A stretch of 64,000 nt of DNA, from assembly GCA_902537615.1 (NCBI GenBank), contig CACBBU010000004.1, positions 28,501 to 92,500 on the forward strand, in the 5' to 3' direction. The translations under genes were made by a program, and so were the position numbers. A model generated the notes under the pieces. It saw only the letters and a program-made list of their open reading frames with translations, had not been told where the DNA came from and made no database searches. The stretch comes from an uncultured Alphaproteobacteria bacterium (lineage in GTDB: Bacteria > Pseudomonadota > Alphaproteobacteria > Methylaequorales > Methylaequoraceae). Positions 49,929-59,751 of this stretch are shown piece after piece; the stretch's first letter is position 1, and each line of letters begins with the position of its first letter.

Positions 49929-51125
49929 ATGAAACTAAACATTAATGAATTCCAAGAAAAGCTGAAACCCATGAAGTTTTGCTCAAATTGCGTTTATCCA
50001 GAATCATCTGCAGTTACTTTGCAGTTTGATGAAAAAAATATTTGCTCTGGTTGTAAGGTTTCACATCAAAAAAAAAAAATTGACTGGGAATATAGAAAAA
50101 AACTTTTTATAAGATTGATCAAATTTTACAAAAAGAAGAATAATTATGATTGTATAATTCCAGTAAGCGGTGGTAAGGACAGTTATTACCAAACTCATTT
50201 AATAAAAAAAGTTTTTGGTTTAAACCCACTTTTAGTCACGTATAACGGAAATAATTATTCAAAGGAGGGATTAGAAAATCTTCAAAATATGAGAGAGGTT
50301 TTTGGAGTTGATCATATTTTTTTTACTCCCAACATTGATGTTTTAAAAACTCTAAACAGAATGGGTATGCTAATAATGGGAGATATGAATTGGCATGCGC
50401 ATGCAGGAATTTTTACTTATCCGATTAAAGTTGCAGTTCAAATGAATATACCACTAATTATTTGGGGAGAGCATGGTAGATCTGATGTTGGAGGAATGCA
50501 CAACTATGAGGACTTTATTGAATTTACATACAGGCATAGGCATGAACATGCTTGTAGAGGTTTTGAATGGGATTATTTTTTAAAAAAAGCGAATGATTTT
50601 GGAGAAAAACTCTCTAAGGAACAATTGATCCCATGGATGTATCCATCAGACAAGGAAATAGAAAAGATTGGTGTAAGAGGAATATACATATCTAATTATT
50701 TTAACTGGGATGCCAATGAACATGTCAAACTTATGAAACAAAAGTATAATTTCAAAGAATCAAAAAAAAAATTTCAAAGAACATATAGAAAAATGTCAAA
50801 CCTTGATGATATTCATGAAAATGGAATTCATGATTATTTAAAATTTATCAAATTTGGTTATGGAAGAGCAACAGATCATTGTAGTAAAGATATTAGGGCT
50901 GGGTTAATGAGTAGAGAAAAGGCTGTGAAAATTGTAAAAGAAATGGACCATATCAAACCTGATGACTTAAAAAGATGGCTTAAATACGTAAATTGGACGG
51001 AAAAAAAATTTGATACTGTATGTGATAGTTTTCGAAACCCAAGAGTTTGGTGGATTGAGAAGAATATGTGGTTTAAACATGATATTGATGGGAAAAAAAA
51101 AGATTATGGAAAAGTTCATGTCTAA
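49929..51125 (+). CDS. N-acetyl sugar amidotransferase (WbpG/PseA-like)
   Basis: MKFCSNCVYPESSAVTLQFDEKNICSGC zinc motif; CIIPVSGGKDSYYQTHL PP-loop; LIIWGEHGRSDVGG. Confidence 0.88.
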   Translation: MKLNINEFQEKLKPMKFCSNCVYPESSAVTLQFDEKNICSGCKVSHQKKKIDWEYRKKLFIRLIKFYKKKNNYDCIIPVSGGKDSYYQTHLIKKVFGLNPLLVTYNGNNYSKEGLENLQNMREVFGVDHIFFTPNIDVLKTLNRMGMLIMGDMNWHAHAGIFTYPIKVAVQMNIPLIIWGEHGRSDVGGMHNYEDFIEFTYRHRHEHACRGFEWDYFLKKANDFGEKLSKEQLIPWMYPSDKEIEKIGVRGIYISNYFNWDANEHVKLMKQKYNFKESKKKFQRTYRKMSNLDDIHENGIHDYLKFIKFGYGRATDHCSKDIRAGLMSREKAVKIVKEMDHIKPDDLKRWLKYVNWTEKKFDTVCDSFRNPRVWWIEKNMWFKHDIDGKKKDYGKVHV

Positions 51126-52662
51126 AATAAATTATGATTTAACAAAAGTAAAACAAGGTAATCGTTTTTATAAAAAATATTACTGGCCGGTTTCTAATAA
51201 ATTTTCAAAAAAATTTGTAAAAGATCTTGTTAAGAAATTTTCACCAATCATAAATAAGGGGTCAACAAATTTAAACTTAACACTTAAAGTTTTTGATAAA
51301 TGGTTTTATTCAGAAATAATAAGATGGTACTACGCATGCACATTAAGCAAAAGTTTTAAAAAAAAAAAAATAAATGCACATTTAGGTAAGGGATTTGAAA
51401 AATATAATATGATAATGAATAAAAAAAATTCTTACGAAAGAATATTTAATACCTTTAGTAGTTACCAATCTAAGATTAATTTCTTACCTTTATCAATCAA
51501 AGAAATGATTTTAGATATTAGAAATAATAGAAAGGTTAGCTTAAACTTCAAATCGTGCTTTTTCCCTTCTGGACTATGCTTACAACATGCTGTTGAAGAA
51601 GGCTATTTTTTGAGAGGCTTGCATCCAAGAAGGTTTTTTTCAGAATATGACAAAAAAGATTTGAGTGAAAGTGTTTTGTATTGTAAGGAAGAACGTTTAC
51701 TTATTACAAAAATATTTAATGAGTTGATAAAATTATTTAATAAAGAGGACCTAGATTTTAACCCTCTAGTTAAAGATTATATTAGTGAATGGTTAAAAAT
51801 TTCTCAAAATTTTTTTCTTTTAAGTTACAAAAAGTTAGAGAAAATAAGTTTGCCAAGTGAAATCTGGATTTCAAGTATTGGTTCTAATGTTTATAGTTCA
51901 GTGCTAGCCTTTTATGCATATCAAAAGGGTAAGAAAATTATAGCTCATGACCACGGCAATGGGGATGCATATCATGATCAATTTGCTAACAATCTATTTG
52001 AGTATAATTTTTGTACTCATTTTTACACATACAATAAAAATCAAGCTAAAATAAAATCTTATGAGTGTAAGAAAAACCTTTTTTTTCACTCAAATAAAAA
52101 AATATCTTTTTTGCATAAGAAAAAAAAAGCATTCATCAAAACACAAAAAAGATTAAAAAAAATTAGAAGTATTATGTATTTGAGTACAGCTTTTCATGAT
52201 GAGAGAATGAGATTTAGACCTATTTTTCAAAATTATCAATATCTTGATTGGCAGCTGAGATTACTTAATTTTTTGTCAAATAAAAAAGAAGTTTTTTATA
52301 AATCACACCCAGAAAGATTTCAATTAAATCAAGAGGTTTTAGATAATAAAAAAGTAAGTATAATTAATGAAAAAAGATTTGAAGATTGTGATGTTAAGGT
52401 AGATTGTTACATCGTAGATTTTATATCCTCAAGTACTACAAAACAAGTGCTAAAATCTAATGCTGTAGTTATTTATTTAAATCCTGGATATCCTAAGCTA
52501 TCAAAACATGCACATGAACTTCTAACAAAAAGATGTTATTTTCTTGAACTTAATGAGACAAAAAATAACAGGCTAAATATTGACTGGAAAAAGTTGGAAA
52601 AAATCTTAAACAGAGAAAATCATGCATTCAGCTATGAATTTTATAATTATTATTTTAATTAA
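51118..52662 (+). CDS. Putative surface-carbohydrate transferase (LIC12162-type-like)
   Basis: Start at ATG 51118; KKIIAHDHGNGDAYHDQFANNLFEYNFCTHFYTYNKNQ resembles the QHGGxYG region of that family. Confidence 0.5.
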   Translation: MSKINYDLTKVKQGNRFYKKYYWPVSNKFSKKFVKDLVKKFSPIINKGSTNLNLTLKVFDKWFYSEIIRWYYACTLSKSFKKKKINAHLGKGFEKYNMIMNKKNSYERIFNTFSSYQSKINFLPLSIKEMILDIRNNRKVSLNFKSCFFPSGLCLQHAVEEGYFLRGLHPRRFFSEYDKKDLSESVLYCKEERLLITKIFNELIKLFNKEDLDFNPLVKDYISEWLKISQNFFLLSYKKLEKISLPSEIWISSIGSNVYSSVLAFYAYQKGKKIIAHDHGNGDAYHDQFANNLFEYNFCTHFYTYNKNQAKIKSYECKKNLFFHSNKKISFLHKKKKAFIKTQKRLKKIRSIMYLSTAFHDERMRFRPIFQNYQYLDWQLRLLNFLSNKKEVFYKSHPERFQLNQEVLDNKKVSIINEKRFEDCDVKVDCYIVDFISSSTTKQVLKSNAVVIYLNPGYPKLSKHAHELLTKRCYFLELNETKNNRLNIDWKKLEKILNRENHAFSYEFYNYYFN

Positions 52663-53476
52663 TTTTTTTCCTTTTATGTTAACTTCTGGAACGTTTATAA
52701 GCCTGGAAAAAAATAAAAGCTTTCTACTTCAAAAGTATAGTCCAGTTTATGGAATGTTCATGTATAAAAAAAAATTATACATTCCAAAATTTCACGAAAA
52801 TGAAGTTAGTATTTTTCAGGAAAATGGAAAACATTTTAAAACAATTGAAGGGCTTCATTCGCCACATTCAATAGTTGTTAATGACGATTACATTATAGTT
52901 GGAAGCTATAAAAGAAATACTCTGTATTTTATTAACCAAAATAATAACTATAACATAGAAAGTACTTTTACATTCCCAAAGACAGTTGGAATAACCTCAC
53001 TTGGAATTATAAATGATACATTATTCGTAGCAGATTATAAAAATGGTAGTATTTTTAAATTTGATTATCGTAAACAAAAAATCACTAAAAAGTATTCAAA
53101 CGAATTGTCACAATTCCATGATATGAAAATTTTTGTGAATAAAATATACATACTAGATAGACCCAATAAATTTATAATTGTTGCCGATACTGACTTGAAT
53201 ATTTTAGAAAAGATTCACTTAAAAATTAATTTAAAAGATTTTGACCCGCTCTCATTATATCTATTTGAAAATACTTTTTTTATCACTGATTACAGTGACA
53301 GCAGTTTAAAATTATTTTTGAATTCAGGAGAATTCGTTTCAAAAATAAAATTTAAAACAAAAATTGAAGATGTATTTCCAACAAACACACTCATAGATGA
53401 GGAGAATAGATTATATTTATGCTTTCAAGGATTTGATAGAGTAATTAGGTACAATATTTTAAAAAGTAATAATTAG
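52622..53476 (+). CDS. Exported beta-propeller (NHL-like) protein
   Basis: Signal-like N-terminus; repeated blades (PHSIVVNDDYIIVGSYKRNTLYFI..., TSLGIINDTLFVADYKNGSIFKFD...). Confidence 0.65.
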   Translation: MHSAMNFIIIILINFFPFMLTSGTFISLEKNKSFLLQKYSPVYGMFMYKKKLYIPKFHENEVSIFQENGKHFKTIEGLHSPHSIVVNDDYIIVGSYKRNTLYFINQNNNYNIESTFTFPKTVGITSLGIINDTLFVADYKNGSIFKFDYRKQKITKKYSNELSQFHDMKIFVNKIYILDRPNKFIIVADTDLNILEKIHLKINLKDFDPLSLYLFENTFFITDYSDSSLKLFLNSGEFVSKIKFKTKIEDVFPTNTLIDEENRLYLCFQGFDRVIRYNILKSNN

Positions 53477-53570
53477 TATTTAAATTTGGCTGTTATTAAT
53501 TTTTGAATAAATTGAAAAGAATCCAATAGATGTTATAAAAATAGTCCATAATGAATATTCCAAATATAAA

Positions 53571-55097
53571 ATGAAATTTGAACTCAAAAAAAAAGGAGAT
53601 TTCAATCTTTATAAGGATTTGGTTGTTTTATTAAGAAAAAATAAAAAGGACCACCTAAAGATTAAAAGTATAATCCTTAAAAACAAAACTAACTTTGGAC
53701 TTATTTTAAATGATAAAAATTTCACATTAGCAGTCGCAGATATAATCAATTCCTATCCCATTTTTTTTAATAAAAGAACAAAAAAGTTTTCATTTAATGC
53801 CAGAAAAATTTTTACAAATGAAGATAGAGTAAACCAAACATATTTAGAAGAATTTATATGCTCTGGGTATAATTGTGAAGACAGAACTATAATGAATAAT
53901 ATTAAAAAAGTTCAGGCAGGAGAATATTATTTCTATAACAAAAAAACAGATAAACTCAAAAAATATATTTATTATTCATACATACCATCATTTAAAAAAC
54001 AAAAGAACAAACTGTGCTCACTGTCAAAAGTTTTTGACTCTGTTTTTAACAGAGTTAATAAAATTACAAAAAATAAACCTATTTGTCTTTTTTTAAGTGC
54101 TGGTTTAGATAGTAGGTTTTTAGCTTGCAAGCTTCACGAAATGGGGAAAAAAGATTTAATTTTCGTGAGTTACGGTATTAGCAACAACTTTGAAAGTAGA
54201 GAGGCACAAAAAGTAGCAAAAAAACTTAACATTGAATGGAAACATGTAAACCCTTCTGCAAAACAATGTCGTGACTTGCTTATCTCTGGCTTAGTTGAAG
54301 AGTTTTGGAGGTCAGAGGATAATCTCTCGTGTTTACCATCTCTACGTGAATTTTTTGTATTAAATGAAATAAAAGAAAAAAAAATAATTCCGCGTGATGC
54401 CATTATCATTAATGGTCAATCTGGTGACTTTATAACTGGTGGTCATACAAATGTTATTTTAAATCAAAAAATTAAAAAAATTAACATTGATAAGCTTCAT
54501 GAAACCATTATTAATAAACATTTCACACTTAACAAAGATTACTTAACATATAATTTGAAAGAAAGAATAAAGGAGGACCTTATTAAAAGTCTTTCATACT
54601 CAAAACTGAGAAATAAATTAAGTGACTTTATTAAATTTTATGAATTTTGGGAATGGAAGGAAAGACAAACAAAATATATAACTCAATGCAGAAAAACATA
54701 CGAATTTTTTGGTTATAAATGGCTCATGCCTCTATGGGATTTTGAATTAGTTGATTATTGGAAAAGTGCTTCCCTAGACGAAAAAAAAAACCAAAGTCTC
54801 TATATTCAATACTTAAAAAAATATAATTACGCTAACCTTTTTCAAAGTTATATAAGAAAACAAAGTCTTTTCCCTCCTCAACTACAATGGTTGATACTTC
54901 TCGTCAACTTTTTATCACTTTTTAAGGACAATAAATTTAAATTTAATTTATATAAAAAACTTTCATATTATGGTCAATACAATCATCAATATAAACTTTT
55001 TAAATTTTCAGAGTTTATAAACAGATTAAAACATATTAAAAATCCTGTATCTCTTTATTTAACATTATGGTTAAAAATGAATAAGGATATATTATAG
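53571..55097 (+). CDS. Asparagine-synthase-like protein lacking the N-terminal nucleophile Cys
   Basis: PP-loop-like ICLFLSAGLDSRFLACKL; upstream IKKVQAGEYYFYN resembles asparagine synthase; no Met-Cys start. Confidence 0.78.
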   Translation: MKFELKKKGDFNLYKDLVVLLRKNKKDHLKIKSIILKNKTNFGLILNDKNFTLAVADIINSYPIFFNKRTKKFSFNARKIFTNEDRVNQTYLEEFICSGYNCEDRTIMNNIKKVQAGEYYFYNKKTDKLKKYIYYSYIPSFKKQKNKLCSLSKVFDSVFNRVNKITKNKPICLFLSAGLDSRFLACKLHEMGKKDLIFVSYGISNNFESREAQKVAKKLNIEWKHVNPSAKQCRDLLISGLVEEFWRSEDNLSCLPSLREFFVLNEIKEKKIIPRDAIIINGQSGDFITGGHTNVILNQKIKKINIDKLHETIINKHFTLNKDYLTYNLKERIKEDLIKSLSYSKLRNKLSDFIKFYEFWEWKERQTKYITQCRKTYEFFGYKWLMPLWDFELVDYWKSASLDEKKNQSLYIQYLKKYNYANLFQSYIRKQSLFPPQLQWLILLVNFLSLFKDNKFKFNLYKKLSYYGQYNHQYKLFKFSEFINRLKHIKNPVSLYLTLWLKMNKDIL

Positions 55098-55098
55098 A

Positions 55099-55695
55099 AT
55101 GAGAAAAATTATTGTTACACAAAGGGTTGTCCACGATTCAGCTTCAGGGGAAACGAGAGACTGCTTGGACCAACGGTGGATTGTTTTTCTAAAAAAATGT
55201 CAATTACTCCCATTAATCATACCTAATAATATCAGTTTCAGTGAATTTATTGGTAACAACAAATTTCATGGTATTTTACTGACAGGAGGAAATAATTTAA
55301 TGTCATATAATGGAGATGCTGAAAAACGTGATCTCCTGGAAAAAGAACTACTTAAACATGCAATAAAAACAAAAACTCCTTTGATTGGAGTTTGCAGAGG
55401 TATGCAAGTAATTCAAGATTTTTTTAATATAAAACTAACAAAAATAAAAAATCATGTAACAAAGGAGATGGAAATTTTCTACAATAAAAAAAAAAGAATC
55501 GTTAATAGCTTTCATGAATATGGAACAAAAGAAAATAATAAAAATTTTAAAATTATTGCGTACTCTTATGATAAAATAATTAAAGGAATAAAACATAATA
55601 ATCTTCCTATATTTGGTATGATGTGGCACCCAGAAAGAAATATTTCAATTGATGTATTAGACGTCAAAATCTTTGAAGAAATTTTTACCGAATAA
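55099..55695 (+). CDS. Class I glutamine amidotransferase (peptidase C26); candidate gamma-glutamyl-CDP-amidate hydrolase (Cj1417-like)
   Basis: GILLTGGNNL, PLIGVCRGMQVIQDFF (nucleophile Cys), FGMMWHPERN (His/Glu). Confidence 0.75.
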   Translation: MRKIIVTQRVVHDSASGETRDCLDQRWIVFLKKCQLLPLIIPNNISFSEFIGNNKFHGILLTGGNNLMSYNGDAEKRDLLEKELLKHAIKTKTPLIGVCRGMQVIQDFFNIKLTKIKNHVTKEMEIFYNKKKRIVNSFHEYGTKENNKNFKIIAYSYDKIIKGIKHNNLPIFGMMWHPERNISIDVLDVKIFEEIFTE

Positions 55696-56441
55696 TGAGA
55701 GCAGTAATTTTAGCAGCAGGTAGAGGAAGTCGCCTCAAATCTCTAACTCAGAACAAACCAAAATGTCTTAATATTTTGAATGAATACACTCTGCTAGATT
55801 GGCAACTTGCTACTCTTAAAAAAAAGGTTGATGATATCTACTTAGTCAAAGGATATTTATCAGAACTTTTTATTAATAAACAAATCAAATACATTTATAA
55901 TGATGAATGGGAAGAAACTAATATGATTGAATCTTTATATATTTTTTTAAAGCAAACAGAATGTTGTGATCTCATCATTACTTATGGTGATATTGTTTAT
56001 AATGAAGAAATTCTAAGTAAGCTTATTGATTCACAACAAGACATTGTAATTCCCTATGATAAAAATTGGTATGAATTGTGGAAAAAAAGATTTAGAGATC
56101 CACTAGAGGATGCAGAGAGTTTTATTATAGACGACAAAAACTGGCTAATAAGTCTTGGTAAGAAAAAACCTGATTATGATGAAATACATGGACAGTATAT
56201 GGGAATAATAAAGATAACAAAAAGAGGATTTAAAATCATTCTTGAAAATTTACTAAAAATGAATGTAATTGAAAGAAGGAAAACTGATATAACAACTTTT
56301 TTAAACAATCTATTAAAAAAACAAAAAATTTTTACCATTCCAATTTTTGGGAATTGGATGGAATTTGACATACCAAGCGATTTTGAAGTTGCAAAAAAGC
56401 TTATTTCAGAAAAGAAGCTCAAACTAACAACAATTGACTAA
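55695..56441 (+). CDS. Nucleotidyltransferase; candidate CTP:phosphoglutamine cytidylyltransferase (Cj1416-like)
   Basis: MRAVILAAGRGSRLKSLTQNKPKCLNILNEYTLLDWQL, EWEETNMIESLYIF, ITYGDIVYNEEIL; ATGA-like tight coupling to upstream gene. Confidence 0.78.
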   Translation: MRAVILAAGRGSRLKSLTQNKPKCLNILNEYTLLDWQLATLKKKVDDIYLVKGYLSELFINKQIKYIYNDEWEETNMIESLYIFLKQTECCDLIITYGDIVYNEEILSKLIDSQQDIVIPYDKNWYELWKKRFRDPLEDAESFIIDDKNWLISLGKKKPDYDEIHGQYMGIIKITKRGFKIILENLLKMNVIERRKTDITTFLNNLLKKQKIFTIPIFGNWMEFDIPSDFEVAKKLISEKKLKLTTID

Positions 56442-56458
56442 TTTTTTATAAATTATAA

Positions 56459-58741
56459 ATGAAAAAAAAAAAGAATTTATTCTCATTTGGTACCAAAGCA
56501 GAGACATTAGAAAGGCTTAAGGAAAAGATAAATTTAGATATTTTTTGCAGACAATTTTTTTTTTCCTTCAAAGATTGGTCTAAAAATAGAGAGAATATTC
56601 TTAAACATATTTTGCAAAGCTTTATAAATGAGAGAATTGTTGTTAGATCTAGTGCATCAACTGAAGATAATAAAAATCAAAGTAATGCAGGTGCATATTT
56701 ATCAATTCTAAACATTTTAAATACCAAAAAAAATGTTTTGAAGTCAGTTGATAATGTATTCAAAAGTTACAAAAAATTAGTTTCTTCAGATCAAGTTTTG
56801 GTTCAACCACACATAATTAATGTAAGTGTTTCAGGAGTTTTAACAACAAAAGAAATTGAAACAAATTCACCTTACTATGTAATTGGTTACGATGATTTTT
56901 CTGGAAAAACAAATACAATAACTGGGGGGTTGAAAGGCAAAACATTAATGGTTTTAAAAAATAAAGCTTCATCCCTAAAATCTGAAAGATTTAAAAAATT
57001 AATTAGTACAACTAAAATAATTGAAAAAATTACAAATAATTCAAGTTTAGATATTGAGTTCTGTATTGATAAAAATGAGAGAATCTTTATTTTACAGGTT
57101 CGTCAACTTACCTCAGATAAGAAAGTTGATGAAAATTCTTTTTTTAAAAAAATAAAAAAAATAAGAAAAAAAATTACCAGAAAACATATTTATAGCACCA
57201 TGACAGATTGGAACCCTGCAGAAATTATAGGAACCAATCCCAAACCTCTGGCACTTTCACTTTATAAATATCTTATTACTGATAAAAATTGGTCTTTAGC
57301 AAGAAAAAAAATGGGTTATAAATTTGAAAACTCTCACTTGCTAATAGATTTTGATGGAAAACCTTACATTGACGTAAATAAGTCACTTAGATCATTTATA
57401 CCTGATGAACTAAGTGAAAAGCTCTGTAAAAAGATAATAAATTATCAATTAAAATGTCTTTCTGATAATAATAATCATCACGATAAGGTGGAATTTGAAA
57501 TAGCGCACACATGCATTGATTTCAGTTCAGATAAATATTTTAGTCGCATGAGGCAAAATAATTTTTCTGATGCTGAAATTGAGAGTTTTAGAAAAGTTTT
57601 ATTAAAGCTTACAAAAGAATTAGTTTATAATTATAAAGTTGAATTTGAAGAACTAGAAAAACAAATTCAAGTATTAAATTTATATGTCAAGAACCAAAAA
57701 TTGAACAAAACAATCACAGATGCATTTAAACTTTTACGTATGTGCAGAAAATTTGGTACAATTCAATTTTCTATTTTTGCAAGACACGCATTTATTGCAA
57801 ACTCACTCTTAAGATCTCTTATTAATGAAAACATATTATCAAGAAGTGATTATTCAAAATTTATGCACAGTATTGAAACCGTTACATCAAAATTTTTAAA
57901 ACAATTAAACTTAGTTAATACGAAAAAATTATCCATGTCCGATTTTCTTGAGACATATGGTCATTTAAGGCCAGGAACCTATGACATTACAACCGATAGC
58001 TATCAAGATAATCCAGTTTTTTATTTATCAAAAAAGTTTAGATTTAAAAATAAAAGATCTGACTTTTCATTCACCAAAAAGAAGAGAGAGAAAATTAAAA
58101 AAAAAATATTTGAAAAGGGATTTGAAATTGACCCGGACTTTTTACTAACATACATAAAAAGAAGTATTCAGATGAGAGAGTATTCAAAATTTATTTTTAC
58201 CAAAGGGGTCTCTAAATCTTTACATTTAATAAAGAATTGGGGAGAAGAACAAAACTTAAGCTCAGAAGATTTATCATACTTTTCAATAAATGATTTAAAA
58301 AAAAAAATAGACAATAAGCAGTTAACAAGACAAAAAAATAAATATAATTCATCAAAACTTGTTTTTTTGCCACAGGTAATAGAAAGTTGTAGTGATATTG
58401 ATGTGGTAAAGTTACCTTTAGGACAACCAACTTTTATTACACAAGAAAGATTAATTTCTAAGATAATTAAACTTAATGATATGACAAAAGATTTGAAAAA
58501 AATTAAGAATACAATTGTCTGTATTAAAAATGCTGATCCAGGTTATGATTGGCTTTTTTCTCAAAATATTAAAGGACTTGTTACGGCATATGGAGGAAGT
58601 AATTCACATATGGCAATACGATGTGCTGAACTTTCAATACCTGCGGCAATAGGTTGTGGTGAAAGATTTTTCAAACAAATCATATCTGGTGATTTGTTGT
58701 ATTTAAATTGTAGTGAAAAAATTTTAAAAATAGAGAAATAA
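56459..58741 (+). CDS. PEP-synthase-like phosphotransfer enzyme; candidate L-glutamine kinase (Cj1418-like)
   Basis: N-terminal ATP-grasp IVVRSSASTEDNKNQSNAGAYLS; C-terminal mobile His domain VTAYGGSNSHMAIRCAELSIPAAIGCG; 760 aa. Confidence 0.78.
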   Translation: MKKKKNLFSFGTKAETLERLKEKINLDIFCRQFFFSFKDWSKNRENILKHILQSFINERIVVRSSASTEDNKNQSNAGAYLSILNILNTKKNVLKSVDNVFKSYKKLVSSDQVLVQPHIINVSVSGVLTTKEIETNSPYYVIGYDDFSGKTNTITGGLKGKTLMVLKNKASSLKSERFKKLISTTKIIEKITNNSSLDIEFCIDKNERIFILQVRQLTSDKKVDENSFFKKIKKIRKKITRKHIYSTMTDWNPAEIIGTNPKPLALSLYKYLITDKNWSLARKKMGYKFENSHLLIDFDGKPYIDVNKSLRSFIPDELSEKLCKKIINYQLKCLSDNNNHHDKVEFEIAHTCIDFSSDKYFSRMRQNNFSDAEIESFRKVLLKLTKELVYNYKVEFEELEKQIQVLNLYVKNQKLNKTITDAFKLLRMCRKFGTIQFSIFARHAFIANSLLRSLINENILSRSDYSKFMHSIETVTSKFLKQLNLVNTKKLSMSDFLETYGHLRPGTYDITTDSYQDNPVFYLSKKFRFKNKRSDFSFTKKKREKIKKKIFEKGFEIDPDFLLTYIKRSIQMREYSKFIFTKGVSKSLHLIKNWGEEQNLSSEDLSYFSINDLKKKIDNKQLTRQKNKYNSSKLVFLPQVIESCSDIDVVKLPLGQPTFITQERLISKIIKLNDMTKDLKKIKNTIVCIKNADPGYDWLFSQNIKGLVTAYGGSNSHMAIRCAELSIPAAIGCGERFFKQIISGDLLYLNCSEKILKIEK

Positions 58742-58812
58742 ATGATTCTTTAACTTAGTAACTTTACGGATCTCATTGCACAAAAAAAATGTAAACTTAT
58801 AAAAAATTTGTT

Positions 58813-59697
58813 TTAATAAAATTTATCCTTGCTCTTAATTGTCTTAATTTCCTGCAAAGATAAAATGAAAGGGCTTGTTATTTTTTTTCTTGTATCTGAA
58901 AGATCTATTTTTTTTTGTTTAAATCTTACTCCTCTTCTGTATTTATCTATTTCTGAAAAAAAATTTAGTTTATAAAAAAAAGTCATTTTACCATCACATA
59001 TTCTATAGTTTTTATTCTTTTTTCTCCATTTTTTCCCATATCTATATTCAAGGTAAAACTCGGTATTAGTGGGAATATTAAATTTTAAATTATAAATCTT
59101 GTATTTTTCAAATTTTTGAAAAAGGTAAGCTGGAAAAATAAAATGAATCGTTGACGCATATCTAAAATAAATCTTCTCAATTAGTTTAGCAGCATCAAAA
59201 TTAATAAATGAAAAAAATTTTTTCAAATTCTGAAAAAAGTTTATTCTGCAATTTGTTTCAAAGTTCAAATTAAACCATAATCTGAATAAAAAACAAGAAA
59301 AATAAGAATGCTGGCAAGGTTTATGAAAATTTCTACGAACTGCAAATTTTTTCACCTTGTGGTAAATATATATATCAAAGTGAGGTGTTTTTAAATTAAA
59401 TCTCTTAGGTATATTAACTCTTATAAGATCCTCTAAAATTGGTAGATTTAGGTTTCCTTGGGAAAAAACACTAAATCCTTCTTTTTCTAATTCTTTGCTA
59501 AAAGCTACTATTCTATTGATATCAGTTGACCACGTACCAAAGTCAAAATCAGAGGAGCCCAAAATATCACGATCTCTATAAGCTTTAAGTAGAGTTCCTG
59601 CATCTAGCCAGTAAAAAATTTTATGCCTCTTAAAGGAAACATCAATGTTATTTAAAAAGTTTTTTAGAGATGATATTTTATCTTTCAGAATAGCCAT
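58813..59697 (-). CDS. LicD/fukutin-like nucleotidyl/phospho-transferase family protein
   Basis: KIFYWLDAGTLLKAYRDRDILGSSDFDFGTW matches the LicD 'WLdgGTLLGa.R...i.wDdDiDi' motif; PHFDIYIYH. Confidence 0.7.
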   Translation of the reverse strand: MAILKDKISSLKNFLNNIDVSFKRHKIFYWLDAGTLLKAYRDRDILGSSDFDFGTWSTDINRIVAFSKELEKEGFSVFSQGNLNLPILEDLIRVNIPKRFNLKTPHFDIYIYHKVKKFAVRRNFHKPCQHSYFSCFLFRLWFNLNFETNCRINFFQNLKKFFSFINFDAAKLIEKIYFRYASTIHFIFPAYLFQKFEKYKIYNLKFNIPTNTEFYLEYRYGKKWRKKNKNYRICDGKMTFFYKLNFFSEIDKYRRGVRFKQKKIDLSDTRKKITSPFILSLQEIKTIKSKDKFY

Positions 59698-59751
59698 TAA
59701 ACAATGAATTAAGTGATGATATAAAATATATTAAGAATTTGGAAGTATTTT

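Noticed and set aside
54170-56422. Minus-strand ORFs (54170-54409, 55435-55629, 56174-56422) across the phosphoramidate-like genes
   Set aside because: All antisense to motif-supported genes; no signal of their own.
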